A DNA stretch of 44,669 nucleotides from Helochares maculicollis (lineage: Eukaryota; Arthropoda; Insecta; Coleoptera; Hydrophilidae). How positions within the stretch are numbered: position 1 is the first letter of the stretch; each line of letters starts with the position of its first letter. Positions 23,301 through 35,332 of this stretch are shown in pieces. Location of the stretch: assembly GCA_033557835.1 (NCBI GenBank), contig JAWQRO010000282.1, positions 1-44,669 on the forward strand, written 5' to 3'. The notes under the pieces are model-generated. The model was given only the letters and a program-made list of their open reading frames with translations. It did not search any database and had not been told where the DNA came from. The position numbers and the translations under genes were made by a program.

Positions 23301-23890
23301 AACGAATCCACAGACTTGATGACGCCAAATAGATCCTCCAACTTAAGTAGATCAGAACTAGGAGCTAAATGAGCTCCTGGAGTAAACTTCAGAATCGTCG
23401 TTGAAAGCCTAACACGCAACTAATTCCATAAAAGAGAGAATCCATAAATTTGATAACACCAAATAGCTCCTTCAACTTTAGTAGATCACAACTAAGAGCT
23501 GAATGAAAACCTGAAGTAAATTCTAGAACCATCAACTGAAAGCCTTGCACGCAACTAGATAATCCCATAAGAAAGAGAATCCACAGATTTGACGACAACA
23601 AATAGATTCACCAACTTTAGTAGATCACAACAAGAAGCTGAATGAGACCCTGAAGTAAACTTCAGAATCGTCATCTGAAAGCCTAACACACAACTAGATA
23701 ATCCCATAAAAGAGAGAATCCACAGATTTGATGACACCAAATAGATCCTTCGAGTTTAGTAGACCACAACTAAGAGTTGAATGCAAAACTGAAGTAAATC
23801 TCAGAATCGGTCTCTCAAAGCTTTACATATAACTAGACAACTCCATAAGAGAGAGAATCCACAGGTTTTGTGGCAACAAATAGATCTTTC
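20321..23890 (+). repeat. Satellite block 2, ~140-bp monomer, about 25 copies with dimer and tetramer order
   Basis: Same monomer family as block 1. The variant CCACAACTAAGTTAAGTG recurs at 20551, 21108, 21391, 21673, 21957, 22238 and 22519, that is every 281-284 bp with one gap of 557. This shows a dimeric higher-order unit. The variant AGTTTCTTCAACTTTAGAAG at about 21514 and 22079 shows a further tetramer of about 565 bp. From about 22600 the order is lost and single monomers continue to the end. Confidence 0.95.
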
Positions 23891-24759
23891 AAGAGCTTCA
23901 AGATCGCAATTATTAAAAGTATGCACTGTCGAGTATTTGAAAAATGAAAAAATATTGATAGTACAAACTGAAACACAATAAATGTGGAGGTAGAAAAATA
24001 ATGACATTTCTTAACATTGCTTGGCAATAGTTATTTCACAAATTGTCCAAATCATAAGATCCTCCTCACTTTCAAAATTGTTTTATTATAACTTTACCAA
24101 CATGCTTTGTAATATCAAAGCGAGAATCCAAAGCAAGAGAAGAAATACACATCTAAGACCCCTAAATAGTGTCCTGCTATAATGAAATATTGTTTTTATC
24201 TCATAAAAAGAACATGCGTGTTATATATTTATGTGGAACTGTGAAATGTCTGCTTAGTAGATATAATTATCAAACTAGAACGATTTTTAAGAGTTTCGGT
24301 ACTGATGAACGTACTGGAAATCGATTAAGCAACAGCAAAAAGTCGTTTTTTTCTTCATTAAGCAGTCCGCAAATTCGTAAAAAATCTTCCATTAAACAAT
24401 AATGAAATAGAAATTAATTTCACGGCCCTCGAGAAATGTCCACAAATAGGTTAGGGCCAGAACTGTTACAACCGTTGCAGGAATGCAAAAAGCGATAGCA
24501 AACCGATTTCAACATACCATGCTAATAAAAATAAGAATAATAAATGAAACATAAGCCCAAGTTAATTAATAACAGTCCTATAATACGTGAAGTCGAACAA
24601 ATACACTTAGGTAATATCGTAATTGAACGCCCCAAGGTATGACGACACAAAAAAGGTTAATACCAGTCATTATTTTCAAATAACAATTAGGCAAAAATAA
24701 AACAAAAAAAAGCAATTTAAATCCTCACTCCGTGCTCCATATTTAAGAACGTTTCTGTA
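23891..24759. other. Intergenic DNA, no gene recognised
   Basis: Satellite similarity ends near 23890. The remaining sequence is AT-rich with no supported ORF, repeat or RNA gene. Confidence 0.45.
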
Positions 24760-25070
24760 CATGTATCCCCGCGAGAAGCGCTCCGAAATTTATTTCGAAT
24801 TAATTAATCCTACGACGAAATGTGCCTAATAAATTGCGTTATAAATTAATAACGCCATCGTAAAATTACATAAAAAAGGAACCGAAGACTCCATAAAATG
24901 TGTTTATTATGTAAATAGCTACGAGGCAACAGGTACTTTTGGCATTGACTGTGCGTCCGAAAAAAACCATAAAAAGCTCCGATATTTCCTAGCACGTGAG
25001 CCGAGTAAAATAATTTAAATAAAATCCGCTCTGCTGCGAGTAATTAAGTGTTAATTACGCACCTTTAAGT
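24760..25070. promoter_or_regulatory. Candidate cis-regulatory module with palindromic homeodomain-type sites
   Basis: Within about 300 bp lie a perfect 8-bp-arm palindrome GTAATTAAGTGTTAATTAC (25040-25058), a 7-bp-arm palindrome GCGTTATAAATTAATAACGC (24836-24855), the run GAATTAATTAAT near 24798, and an E-box CACGTG (24993-24998). TAAT half-sites facing each other are known targets of paired-class homeodomain dimers. Function and target gene are inference; no coding capacity is present. Confidence 0.35.
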
Positions 25071-26406
25071 GCAGCTAAAAGCGCACTGAAATGGGCCTGC
25101 GGCTTCGGTGTCAGTGATCCAAAAAAGGGTCCGAAACGGTCCTCGAACAGAAAACACCACTCAAACTCTGATTAAATATTCAACACTGATAAAAATAAAA
25201 ATAAACACTTGTGTATTATCTGAGGAGATTGTGCATGGAGAACTTTAAAACCAGTCAAATATACCGCTATTTACACTTCGAATACCGGTGCAAACGACGA
25301 CAGTTCGAGACGGACTGGCTCAGAAGACTTCATGGCATGTAGTACTAGCTCCTGCCGCATTTTCTCTTGCGCTCGGGACGTAGAGCAATGCGCCTTTGGA
25401 GCATCAAAATTGCCGATGTAAAATTGCAACTTTTGCAATTGGATCTTGCCGAGTGTGCAAAAAAGCGCATGTTTCTGTTGGTTTGGACAAATAGGCGATT
25501 CGAATTGCGAAACGTATTTCCTTTGCTCAATGTGGTAATCGAATCGGGAGCTTCCTGCCCTGCTGCTGATTTTTCAGTAAAATTATCCTGAAGTCAGTTA
25601 AACGATCGAGGCGTTGAACTGCTTTTCTGCACCTTGCACGTGTATTGCTTTTGAGTTCCACGGAACGTTTCGCAATGATATGTTGGCAATTTTGCTGGGG
25701 TGAACGAATTTTCGCGCTCTTTATTGCTTGCGTTTTATATTGGTGCCTTTCATCGATGAAGGAGGCATCTTCCTTCTGGAGACGCTGGACTTACGCTGGG
25801 CTTATCCTGCGGATGCTATTTCTTTCCTGTGGCCGATTTCCTTGTATCATGTTCTTCCCCTCCGGAAATTATTTTGCATTTGCATTCTTTGCTGGGTTTT
25901 GTAGTCAAAATTGATTTTTAGGCCGTCAACTGTGTAGTTACATAAGTGAGAAGTACAGTTAGCGAGTTAAGCACGAGCTGTGTTAATGCATTCACTTGGT
26001 GTCTGCTACAGACACATAATCAATTTGTAATTTGCCAATTTTATTCTAATGTTCTTCTTACCCAGCCTTTCACTCACCCATCCAACACTAACCAGGTCTT
26101 CAAAGGAGCCGAAGTCGAACGAACTGTACTCCTGCAATTTGTAAATTAATGCATTCATCATCATCATTTTCGCTTCATAAACTGGCGGTCAAAACTTTGG
26201 ACACGACATCAAATCATCACTCAATATTCGCAAAGAGTGATGAAATTGTTTGCGCAATTACGTGATGTCTAACTTAGATCTGTTGTCACATTTCAGATCC
26301 AAACCGATGATTGAAAGCTAGAAAATGAAGATCGCTTACGTGAAAGCCCGAACCAACATCTTCTGTTGAGTCTTATTATAAGGAGTACAAATAAGTTTCC
26401 GCCGTT
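25071..26406. other. Intergenic DNA, GC-richer, no supported gene
   Basis: Several short frames (for example 25367-25591 and 25645-25914) lack conserved motifs. The stretch 25280-25560 is more GC-rich than its surroundings and could be a promoter or untranslated exon, but no splice or promoter signal settles it. Confidence 0.4.
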
Positions 26407-26410
26407 TTAA

Positions 26411-27309
26411 GGGGGTATTCTAGTGTAGAGGAACGAATTTCGCCCGGTTTTTGAAGCGCTGTAAAATTGCAACAAATAATATTTTTACTATCCATTTTTT
26501 TATAGTTTAGTTATTGATATTTTAATAGTACATAAAATAATTTACAACAAAAATAAAATTTAATCCACAAAGCTATGGAGAGTCAAAGTGGGGGGTCCCA
26601 AAAAAACAAGTCCTGGCGGGCGTGAATTAGACCCTCCTGGTGATTGGAAAAATAAAAAATGCCAACATTATAATTATTATAGATGCTGCTATCGTATGAA
26701 CCACGGACAAGAAAAAACAATTTTTTTGACAAAATGGCGGCAGTTGGAAAAAAAACTTTGTTTTTTGCCTGATTTTTCAACACTCTCGAGGTTTTTAAAA
26801 GTACTAAATGAAAATTTATCGTTATGGTCGTGGTTCATACGATAAAGGGATGTATAAAGAACATTCTCTCCAAATTTTAAGGAAATCGGTTTATTAGAAC
26901 TCGAGATATCCGTCCCGCCAGCCCGAAAAAAGTAGTTTCGAGAAAAACGCGTTTTAAGTTTTCCGACAAGTTTTCGGTGATTTAACTGATAGGTTAGCTC
27001 AAAACTAACTTAAAATAAAATTAAAGAGAGAATATTTCAACAAAACCAGTTTCTAAGTTTTTTGAATTAAATAAAGATTTTAAAAACCTGTATAATAGGT
27101 TTTATAGGAAGTTTTCATCCATTGAAATTCCGTCTTCTGTTGATTTGTAACGGTCGGACCGGAACCGATGCGGGCTACTACAAACGGCTATAGCTCTGAA
27201 ACTCATGAGAATTTTGAAAAATGTTTTCAGTGACATATTCTTGAATGTCTAAACTTTAGAAATATGAAAAAAATCGATTTTTTAAAATTTTCTACACTAG
27301 AATACCCCC
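26411..27309. mobile_element. TTAA-flanked MITE, 899 bp
   Basis: Perfect 19-bp terminal inverted repeats (GGGGGTATTCTAGTGTAGA at 26411-26429 and its complement at 27291-27309) are flanked by TTAA on both sides (26407-26410, 27310-27313). TTAA duplication is typical of piggyBac-type elements, so this is likely a non-autonomous member, though its ends begin GGGGG on this strand. No transposase frame is present. Internally a 16-bp inverted repeat (TATCGTATGAACCACG at 26689-26704 and its complement at 26829-26844) suggests a nested element or hairpin. A second copy starts at 44307. Confidence 0.9.
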
Positions 27310-27403
27310 TTAAGGAAGGTGCCGCGGGACGCTGCTTTCGTTAGAATTTGCAGATGATAACCGGCTTAAAAATTAGTCTGTTCGTTCTAAAATAACATAA
27401 CCT

Positions 27404-27630
27404 TACTATATTAGTGCTTGAAGTTCGTCGTCTTCAAATTGTTTTGGTCGATTGTCACCACATTGATATCGCCACTTTTGAAACGTTGAAACCAGCGCTC
27501 ACAAGTCTCGACAGTTGGAGCAAGATCGCCCCAAGTCTCTACAAGAACTCGATGACTTTCCGATGCTTTTTCTTTTGATTGAAGAAGAACATCGTTACAT
27601 GCCGCAAATGCTCTTTACTTGGCTCAAAGT
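27404..27630 (-). pseudogene. Mariner transposase N-terminal fragment
   Basis: On the minus strand the translation gives KEHLRHVTMFFFNQ, then ASESHRVLVETWGDLAPTVE and CERWFQRFKSGD, the paired-like helix-turn-helix N-terminus of mariner transposases. After a frameshift it continues RPKQFEDDELQAL and then stops. Nothing of the catalytic domain follows. The relic abuts the MITE at 27309 with about 95 bp between. Confidence 0.85.
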
Positions 27631-27660
27631 TAGTACTCAGTAGCACCCACAAATGCTCAA

Positions 27661-28017
27661 TAAACTTAGCTCATGGGAACATTTCGTACATGATCACTTG
27701 ACAAAGGCAAGTCTCATGAGAAATTAAGCGCTATTGTTGCAATAAATCTTAAGACCAATGGTGATGAATTAAAACTTACAATAGAGTACTTGTTGTTCTA
27801 AAGTCTTCTTCCTCTCCCTGTTGGGTTGAGTCTCTTGACTACATGCAAGCCCTTTCTGGTAGCTAATCTTCACTTCATCCGTTTTCTAGAGTGTAAAGAG
27901 TGCAGGATCGGATGAAGGTACAGGGAACAATTCTCCCACTACAAGCACGAAAAATATTAACCGAAATTTAAACTTTTACTTTTATGAAATGTGACATCTG
28001 CCATCTCCCTAGTCTTA
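27661..28017. other. Unassigned stretch between mariner and LINE relics
   Basis: No recognisable coding sequence. The part next to 28018 may be the 3' end of the LINE relic, but no poly(A) tail or target duplication was seen. Confidence 0.4.
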
Positions 28018-28750
28018 CTAATATCGCCAAAAAACTGACCTTGCTAGACCTGACCGGACCCTGGTTAGCTGGATATGTAAACCCTGAACTCTCATTAAGC
28101 CATTCAATTTAAAAATTATATCTCTTCTCAAGGAACAGCTCGAGAAATAATGGGCCACATCTCCAACTTCACCACACTCACACAGTGGGAAGAAGTCCCT
28201 TCTGTGCAAATATTCTGGAGTGACGAAATGATCCAATCTAAGCCTATGATGTTCTTTCTCTTATCAATAACACTGAGTTCCTTGAAACATGAAGATCTTC
28301 TAGGCTGATCCTGAAAGGATGAGTACCATCTACCCTTAAATTTAGCGACATTCAACAACCAAACTTTCCATTTATAGACAACGCTTTTCTTCATCTCCAT
28401 AATGACGGAATGGTTAAATAGTTGCCACGCAACTGTACCAAAAAAACAAAGCAGGAGAAGAGAAGATCTGCATAATGGATCCCATACTGGAATCGATCAT
28501 CACTCTCTCTTCCCCTTTTTGCTAACAAATCTGCCCTCACATTGCCTGAAATTCTCTGGTGACCAGAAATCCAAGTCAAAGAGACCCTTTTACCCTTTCC
28601 TTTAAGATCTATTCTATGTCTCATTACCCTTAACACCAAATTGTTTGAATTGGTAGGAATACCTGACCTCTCAAAGAGCTGAATCGCACAATTTGAATCA
28701 GAAACTACTCCAAAGTCGTTTTTGCCTCACATCTGCCACTGTCATTACCA
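28018..28750 (-). pseudogene. Non-LTR retrotransposon fragment: RNase H and C-terminal zinc knuckle of ORF2
   Basis: Read on the minus strand, SDSNCAIQLF is the third-Asp region of a LINE-type RNase H, and VSLTWISGHQRISGN plus RADLLAKRG is the end of that domain. Downstream, in shifted frames, come FVTPEYLHRRDFF and PLCECGEVGDVAHYFSSC, the Cys/His knuckle common at the C-terminus of ORF2 in Jockey, R1 and I-type elements. Frameshifts separate the pieces (about 28390 and 28240). Reverse transcriptase and the 5' half are missing, as is usual for 5'-truncated LINE copies. Clade not decided. Confidence 0.85.
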
Positions 28751-30300
28751 CACAAAGTCTGGTTTCTTCTACAAGTTTTCAACAATACAAAGTTTTCCGA
28801 AAAAAAAACTAGATAGAATCACATAAAATAAATAAAACACTTAATTTGGCGATTTTCGCTTTTGCAAATAGTCCAAAGACGAAGTAATCAATTTTTTGGA
28901 CATAGCCAAGCGTTCTGACCGTCTGTCCAATTGTAGGGAGAACCCTCAGCTTGTTTAGATATACGAAGCCCTACGTACCAAACGTGCAATTCAATACATT
29001 TTAGTAAATTTTTAAGAGTTTTAACCCCAAATCTGTTCGTTTCTTAGTTCTTAGATGCAATAGTACTGATTAGGGATTTCAGTAAATTTTTGTACCGAAT
29101 GGAACCGAGTTGGAAAATATAATTTCTTGAGAAGAGCATGTAAACTCATTTCCAAAACGCTGCACACATTTTATAGTCTAATAAACTCATGCAGAAAACA
29201 GGCAATAGACTGTACGTACCTTCTACTAATGCATTCCTTGTCATTGATAAGAGTTCTTTTAAAGTCCAAAATGAATAAAAATTTATTTTTAATTAGTCTG
29301 TCACACTAAAAACATCATGGTTTGTCCGAACACACATTTACCCAAGTTTACTCCAGATCTGTGATTGGAATAATCATGGTTTTCAACCAATAGTATTGAT
29401 TTGTTCGATTCACATATTCTGAGAACGCAGCTTAATTTAAAGTACTTAGATTTGCTGTGCCAAAACTACTAAAAAATCCCCAGTTATGTGTGTAAAGATA
29501 TTCGATTAATAGCAGGTCTGTTTTCAGCTAATGATTTTGCTACTTTGCTAAGATTCTCTATTGAAATAACGGCCTAACGAAAAACAATTGGAATTCACTA
29601 ATCCTATGCTAAGTACTAAGTACTAAATACAAAAATGTTTAACTCAAAGTACATGAAGATTTTTTTCCTGCAAATTATATAAAATCCTTTGCATATTTTG
29701 ACCCACAACAAGGCAGGTTTGCAGCGAAACAAAACCAAAACTTTTTGTCGAACTTACAAAAAAATCTTCAAGTTCATACCCAATACGAATAGAAACTGAT
29801 TAAATACGAGGAGTGTTTCCTATGTTTCGGATTAAAATCTACCTTGTCCATGATGCTACCAAGCACTTTTACACCCATGCTTACTTCAATTCTATGCTTA
29901 TTATCAATTAATTATTATCTGTATCAGAGGTTCGATATGACTCCAACTGAAAATTAACGTGAACGAGCTCTCATTTGTAACCCACATAAGTTATACGATC
30001 TCGTTTTGTTTATTCAAGCCCTAAATCTTTCAAGCCTACGACAAGTGTTAGGCCACGTTTAGTAACAAAATTGTTGAGCACTCACTTATGAATATAAAAT
30101 TATATAGTTTCCAACATTTTCAAGCACTAACTCCACTATTTGTCTCATATTGGACATTATTACTGACAAGTTGATCCGTGAAAACATCACTTGCAACAGT
30201 GGAATATCATCTCCAAGCCTTGGCGATACCCACTAATATCTTATATCAATTTAGGTTTTCTTTAAACCACAATTTGACAAGTGAGCAACAAATGAAACAA
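28751..30300. other. Intergenic DNA, no gene recognised
   Basis: AT-rich, only short frames without motifs. The right border is set by the presumed distal end of the jing 3' UTR. Confidence 0.4.
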
Positions 30301-31199
30301 CTAATAAATATTTTATGTATTTATTAAATGAAACACAATTTTATTTACATATTTATTCTTATCAGAATAGATACATAAGTATGAATATGTCTGCAGAACT
30401 ACAATTTTAAATAAAATGCAGTAAATCTTAAATCGTAGATTCATTAAAAAAACTTAGTCAAAATAGGCGCCGCCTCCTAACCGAGATGGCGAAGCTACTG
30501 CATTCACAGTCTTGCGATAATTCTTGCAGACACACATAAAATAGCTACAAAAATTCATTATACTTACAAAAAAATAATATTAAATTAACTTAAAATATAG
30601 ACGGAAAAATTAAAAACAAAAATAAACAGAAATTGTACAATAATAATAGAGTGAGGTAGAATTTGTTTCTAATGCAAACCAATCTTTATTTGAACAGAAA
30701 ATCTGTATTTTACTTACACAATTAATTTTTATTGGACAAATATGGAGGAAATAAAATACATTTAAAACATAGGGATTTCATATTTATATATAATATACGA
30801 TTTTATTTCTATTTACACAAATAAAGAGTTGTTGGAAATTGTCTTTCCACCTTGCAGTTTCTCAACACCAACAAAACCAATCGTTTTCAATTAAAAATTT
30901 TATTTCTTTTTTACAAACTCGAGAGACTCTCGCTAGGTCTAGCTACCTTTTCTGATCTTCGTCAAATTATCTAATCAAATATTTAGCTAATAATTTAGTA
31001 AATATAATGTTAAGACACCAATATAAGTAGGTACTTTTCATAGTAGTAATAACTCGACTTACAATCTCATATTTATACATTCAATAAGCTTCTTTTTACA
31101 ATTCTTTATTAAAATATTTCTAAATCAGCCACTAACACTTATATTAAAATTCAAACGTTTCAAAGTGATGTCGAGTGAACGAGCGGCAATTGTGAAGTC

Positions 31200-31520
31200 A
31201 AAAAGTGCAATTTTTAATTTTCCAATGGGAAATGACGAATCATTTCGTCGAAGGCGGGTGAAGAGTTGGAGGCGCAAGCGCTCGTTTGTCGAAACGAGGG
31301 CTTAGCAAAATCGAAAGAAATTCGTTGCGCATCTGCAATAATTGGAACGAAACGTTGGAGTTCCATAGGGACAAATTTGTTGGGAATATTTTGATGCCAC
31401 TCAGATTGTATCTACGGACCCACAAGTCCGGGTTGGTTTCTGCGACCGAAAAGACTTGCTCGATTGGATAAAAACAATTGCAGTCGTTGGCTTCACAATT
31501 TTACAAAGAGCTGTTCACCT
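31200..31520. other. GC-richer island within the AT-rich 3' region of jing
   Basis: Base composition rises locally, and both strands are open for about 60 codons (31286-31471 plus, 31240-31425 minus). Neither translation shows a known motif. It could be a conserved UTR structure, a regulatory element or a small independent exon. Confidence 0.3.
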
Positions 31521-34500
31521 CCCGTCGTCATGACCAAAGGTAGTGCCTTATTTTAAACATGTTTTTAGGTGCTGCTAAAATAAAACACTATTTTTGTAAC
31601 ATTTGCATCTAATCATCTACCTAACATAGTACATTCAATATTTCCTTAAAAACTGATAGAGATACCTTGTCCAATTTTCTTTATACATGAGAAAACGAAA
31701 AGATAAGGTCATTTTTGTCCTCTTTTCTATCAAAGTCGTTCTGAATCGTCTACACATTTTGGCGATACAATTTCCAATAGGTTTGTTTTATTTCTTTGTC
31801 TGTTTATTGGGTGCGGATAAAAATTAGAAACAAACGGGACGTTGTAATCCGGGAAAAATTAAGGGTGTTAAGGGAGAATGTAGGAAGAAAACGGAAATAA
31901 TAGTTAAGAGAAAACCCTACATTATTTGATATAATTTTGAACAGTCTTACATTTTACTTTGATTTTATCTTCTAAATGCAATGTGTAAAAGAATACGTTA
32001 TAAAAAAGTTACTTTTTTTATAATTTGAGTTTCGTTAGATACAAGACTATTTTTTCAATACTAAGCTACATTAGTTTCAAACGATATAATATTTTATAGT
32101 ACAGCGCTCAGAATCTGTCTCAATTGAACGATTTATTCACTTGGGTTTCTTTAATATAACTTTATTAGTATGTACAGCTTAAGACGATAGCAAAATAGAA
32201 TGGAACTAAATTGTTTTGGTTGCTCAAGAGCTCTAAAAGTTACATTAGCATTTTTTTGGGTTTTTCGTTTACTCTTCGAGAGTGATAACTTCAATTAATC
32301 AACCTTGTAGAGTTAATTTTTTTGTGTTTGATTATTTTGTGATTTTTTTTCGTTTTTTTAGCAACCATTAAATGTAATTTACGCATCGCTAGCAGTTGTA
32401 GTAGCTACGAAAAAATGTACATTTGGGGAATAAGCGACAGATTCGTTGGGGTAAAGTAACTTATTTAATTAAAAATAGTGTTTCAATGAATTTCTTAGTT
32501 TTTTTTTAATTTAAAATAAATAGATCCTAACTCAGTCAAACAAATGTGTTAAAATAAATAGCTACAAAAATATCGTCAGTCTATATTCAAAATATGACAT
32601 GAGCAAAGTCGGTGTTTGTTTTTGTTTGTATGGTTTAACGTCTTTTCGCTTTGGATTACAAACGAACAACATGGAAGTAATTCCGATGTAACGCAAAGCG
32701 TGAATAGATGATTAAGTACAGATGAATTTAAATGGGGGATGAGTATGAAAATGATTGCCAGCATGTTTCTTAATGGAGTCCTTGCATTTCCGGAACTAAA
32801 ATAATTGTTTGCATCAATGGATTCTTGACTGCTTTGACCAGGCATGTGGTGTCATGACTAGAAGGTGTTTTGATGTGCCTTTTTAATTAGATTAAATTAT
32901 ATTTTTGTCATTTAATTTAAAATAAACGTTTTGATTTCGTAAGTCAATTATCTAAGGAGCTCGTTAATAAAAGCTAACAGATTTGGTTCTTATACTAACT
33001 AAAGGATATTTGCAACTATAGGAGCCAATCAAAAATATTTAAATTTGATTGGTTCCAGCTTTTTTCCGTTCGCTAAATATAAACGTACGTTTAAATGGGG
33101 ATTTCAACAAAGGGGGCAGTCAGATTTTCTGGTCATGGTAGTTTAAATTTGGAAATTTCGATTTCGAGTAGTCATTTCTCAGTCATAAATAGAGAATAAG
33201 TGTGGGTTTGGGGCAGTGGACTTGGGTCTTGCATTGCCATCTTATACCAAACAGGCAAAAATGTGGCCTCTAAGATTATTAATTGATCGTTTAAAATATT
33301 AGGCAGTTAAGTTTTAATAACCAGTCACAGCCACTTGAACTTTTGAACGTTTTTCTTATACTTTACGGTCTATTACTCTTCCAATATACTCTTACGCTTA
33401 GATTGCAATGTTTTACGACACCTTTGATTGTCACACTCATTGTCAATTCTGTAGGAAATTCGCTATGCAAGGACTCTATTAAGTAAATTTTAAATTGCAA
33501 ATCTAATAATAATTAACTCAGTAGATATTAATATACCTAAAAGATATCAATAAAAATGCAAATCGGCACTAAATGAAATTGAATATGATACGAAAATGAT
33601 ACAACTATGGTAATAAATACATTACAAAACAAAATGGTAATTTTCTTTTGGTTGAACCTCTGAATTAGGCTTAGCCCCATTGGATACACAAGTGCATTTT
33701 TGGCTTATGAGTGCTGTAAGTTCAAATTTCTCAATTTCGCTTTAGGCCCACACAAAATATAGAGTTTCAATTTCAATTTGAAAAGTATGTGGAAGTTTTA
33801 TTCTATTGTAAAATACTTTAAGATTTAATAACTGTACTCGGTGTACTCGTTCTAGCAATCTCATATTAAGTTGTACAAGTGTGTACCCAACGTGACTTTA
33901 GCCTCCTCATCAAATCATGCATCTTGCATCCAGAGCTAACAAAAATGGCACCCCTTTTAAGAATAAATGAATCGTTCCTAAATCGTCAAAAAAATGTCAT
34001 GGCAAATTTTCCTAAGTTTATTACTAATTTTAATATAATCGGCAGTTAACTGGCAGTGATTTGTTTGTTGTTTTTGAATGATTATAGCGTTTCTTTAATT
34101 TAATTAATTATTTATAAATTAATTTACACGATACTAATAACAATAATAATAGAATCAAAAATACTAAAATCACACAATTATAGATATAGTCTAAAAAAAT
34201 CACTAAGAAAGATATTTTAATGCTTGCGAAAGAGACGACAGCACTTTTCATCAAATACGATTTTCGAAACTAAATTAAAAGAACCATACTGCTAATCTTA
34301 CGCAAACCAATCTTGCATGAAAAAATCTGGGCGTGAAAATTTTTGAACGAATAACTCGATAAGTTGAAATTTTGTTTAAATCGAAGTCGGGTAAGGATTT
34401 TTGATATATTTAGGTATTGTATCGCAGAAATTTGCACGATACAAACGGCTGTATTTGATGAAAACTACCGAAAAGAAATCTTCTAGTCTTTCAAGTGGGT

Positions 34501-35213
34501 TCGAGGCACCCAAAAGAATCCAATTTTTGAAGGAATGTTAATTTTACTAAAGAAAAATTGTCCTAATGAAATCGGGAGCGACGCGTCCCTTTGAAAAATC
34601 GAAACGAGCGATTAGGAAAAATAACTAAGGTAATGAAGAGTCGGTGGGGAAGGAGGAAATACGACGTAATGGAACACACAATAATAGTAATAATAAGTGT
34701 ATACAGCATATTTATATAAAAAAAACTTAAGTAATACTTGTGTATACGTTATTTAAAAATTTTCCTAGTCTACAAGAAAAATTAATGACTTATTAGCTAA
34801 CAAAAAAAATTAAACCAGCGACATGGCAGTGATCCGTAAAACTGGTTGCAAGTTTAAAAGGTTGACGGCCCTAGGACAAAAAAAAATCGGCGACCTACGC
34901 CTCTTTTTGCACCCCGAGACCTAAGTGCTTCCCTAATCCTAAATACTTACAAATTACATACAAGTCTACTATACAACGTGAAAGACTTTTCTTCACTTTT
35001 TCTAGAGTAAATTTACACACGTGTTCCCAAGTCTCATGTACAGGTTGTGCGAACACTTTGTAAATTTCAGCACGTTTTGAGATCATTTGGAAAGATAATA
35101 AAATCAGACGTACAAAGACGGCCTTTAAAGAATTGCTTAAACGGCGTGGCCACTTAAAAGATGGTTATGCTACTTAAAAGGTGTCAGATTTTAACGGAGA
35201 TGCCCCCGACGCA

Positions 35214-35332
35214 CAAAATTTGCCCATTTGCTGTCGTTGCAATTGATTTTGGTTAGAAACTAAAATTTGCTCATTTGCTATCATGGCAATGAAATTTGGT
35301 TAAAAGCTAACATTTGCTGTCGTCGGAATTAG
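35214..35332. repeat. Short degenerate tandem repeat, ~47-bp unit
   Basis: Two and a half units of AAAATTTGC.CATTTGCT, each followed by GT.GTTGCAATT-like and TTGGTTA.AA.CTAA segments. It lies within the presumed 3' UTR. Confidence 0.7.

Noticed and set aside
15934..23890. Regular repeats that might suggest a CRISPR array
   Set aside because: The whole ~140-bp unit repeats without unique spacers, the context is an insect genome, and no cas-like gene is present. It is satellite DNA.
25645..25914. Hydrophobic 89-codon frame
   Set aside because: It starts with TTG, has no conserved motif and no splice or promoter context. Hydrophobicity follows from T-rich sequence.
26588..26845. 85-codon frame inside the MITE
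   Set aside because: No transposase features, the element is a short non-autonomous copy, and part of the frame is an inverted repeat.
29127..29309. 60-codon frame in the intergenic region before jing
   Set aside because: Short, no motif, average composition; consistent with chance.
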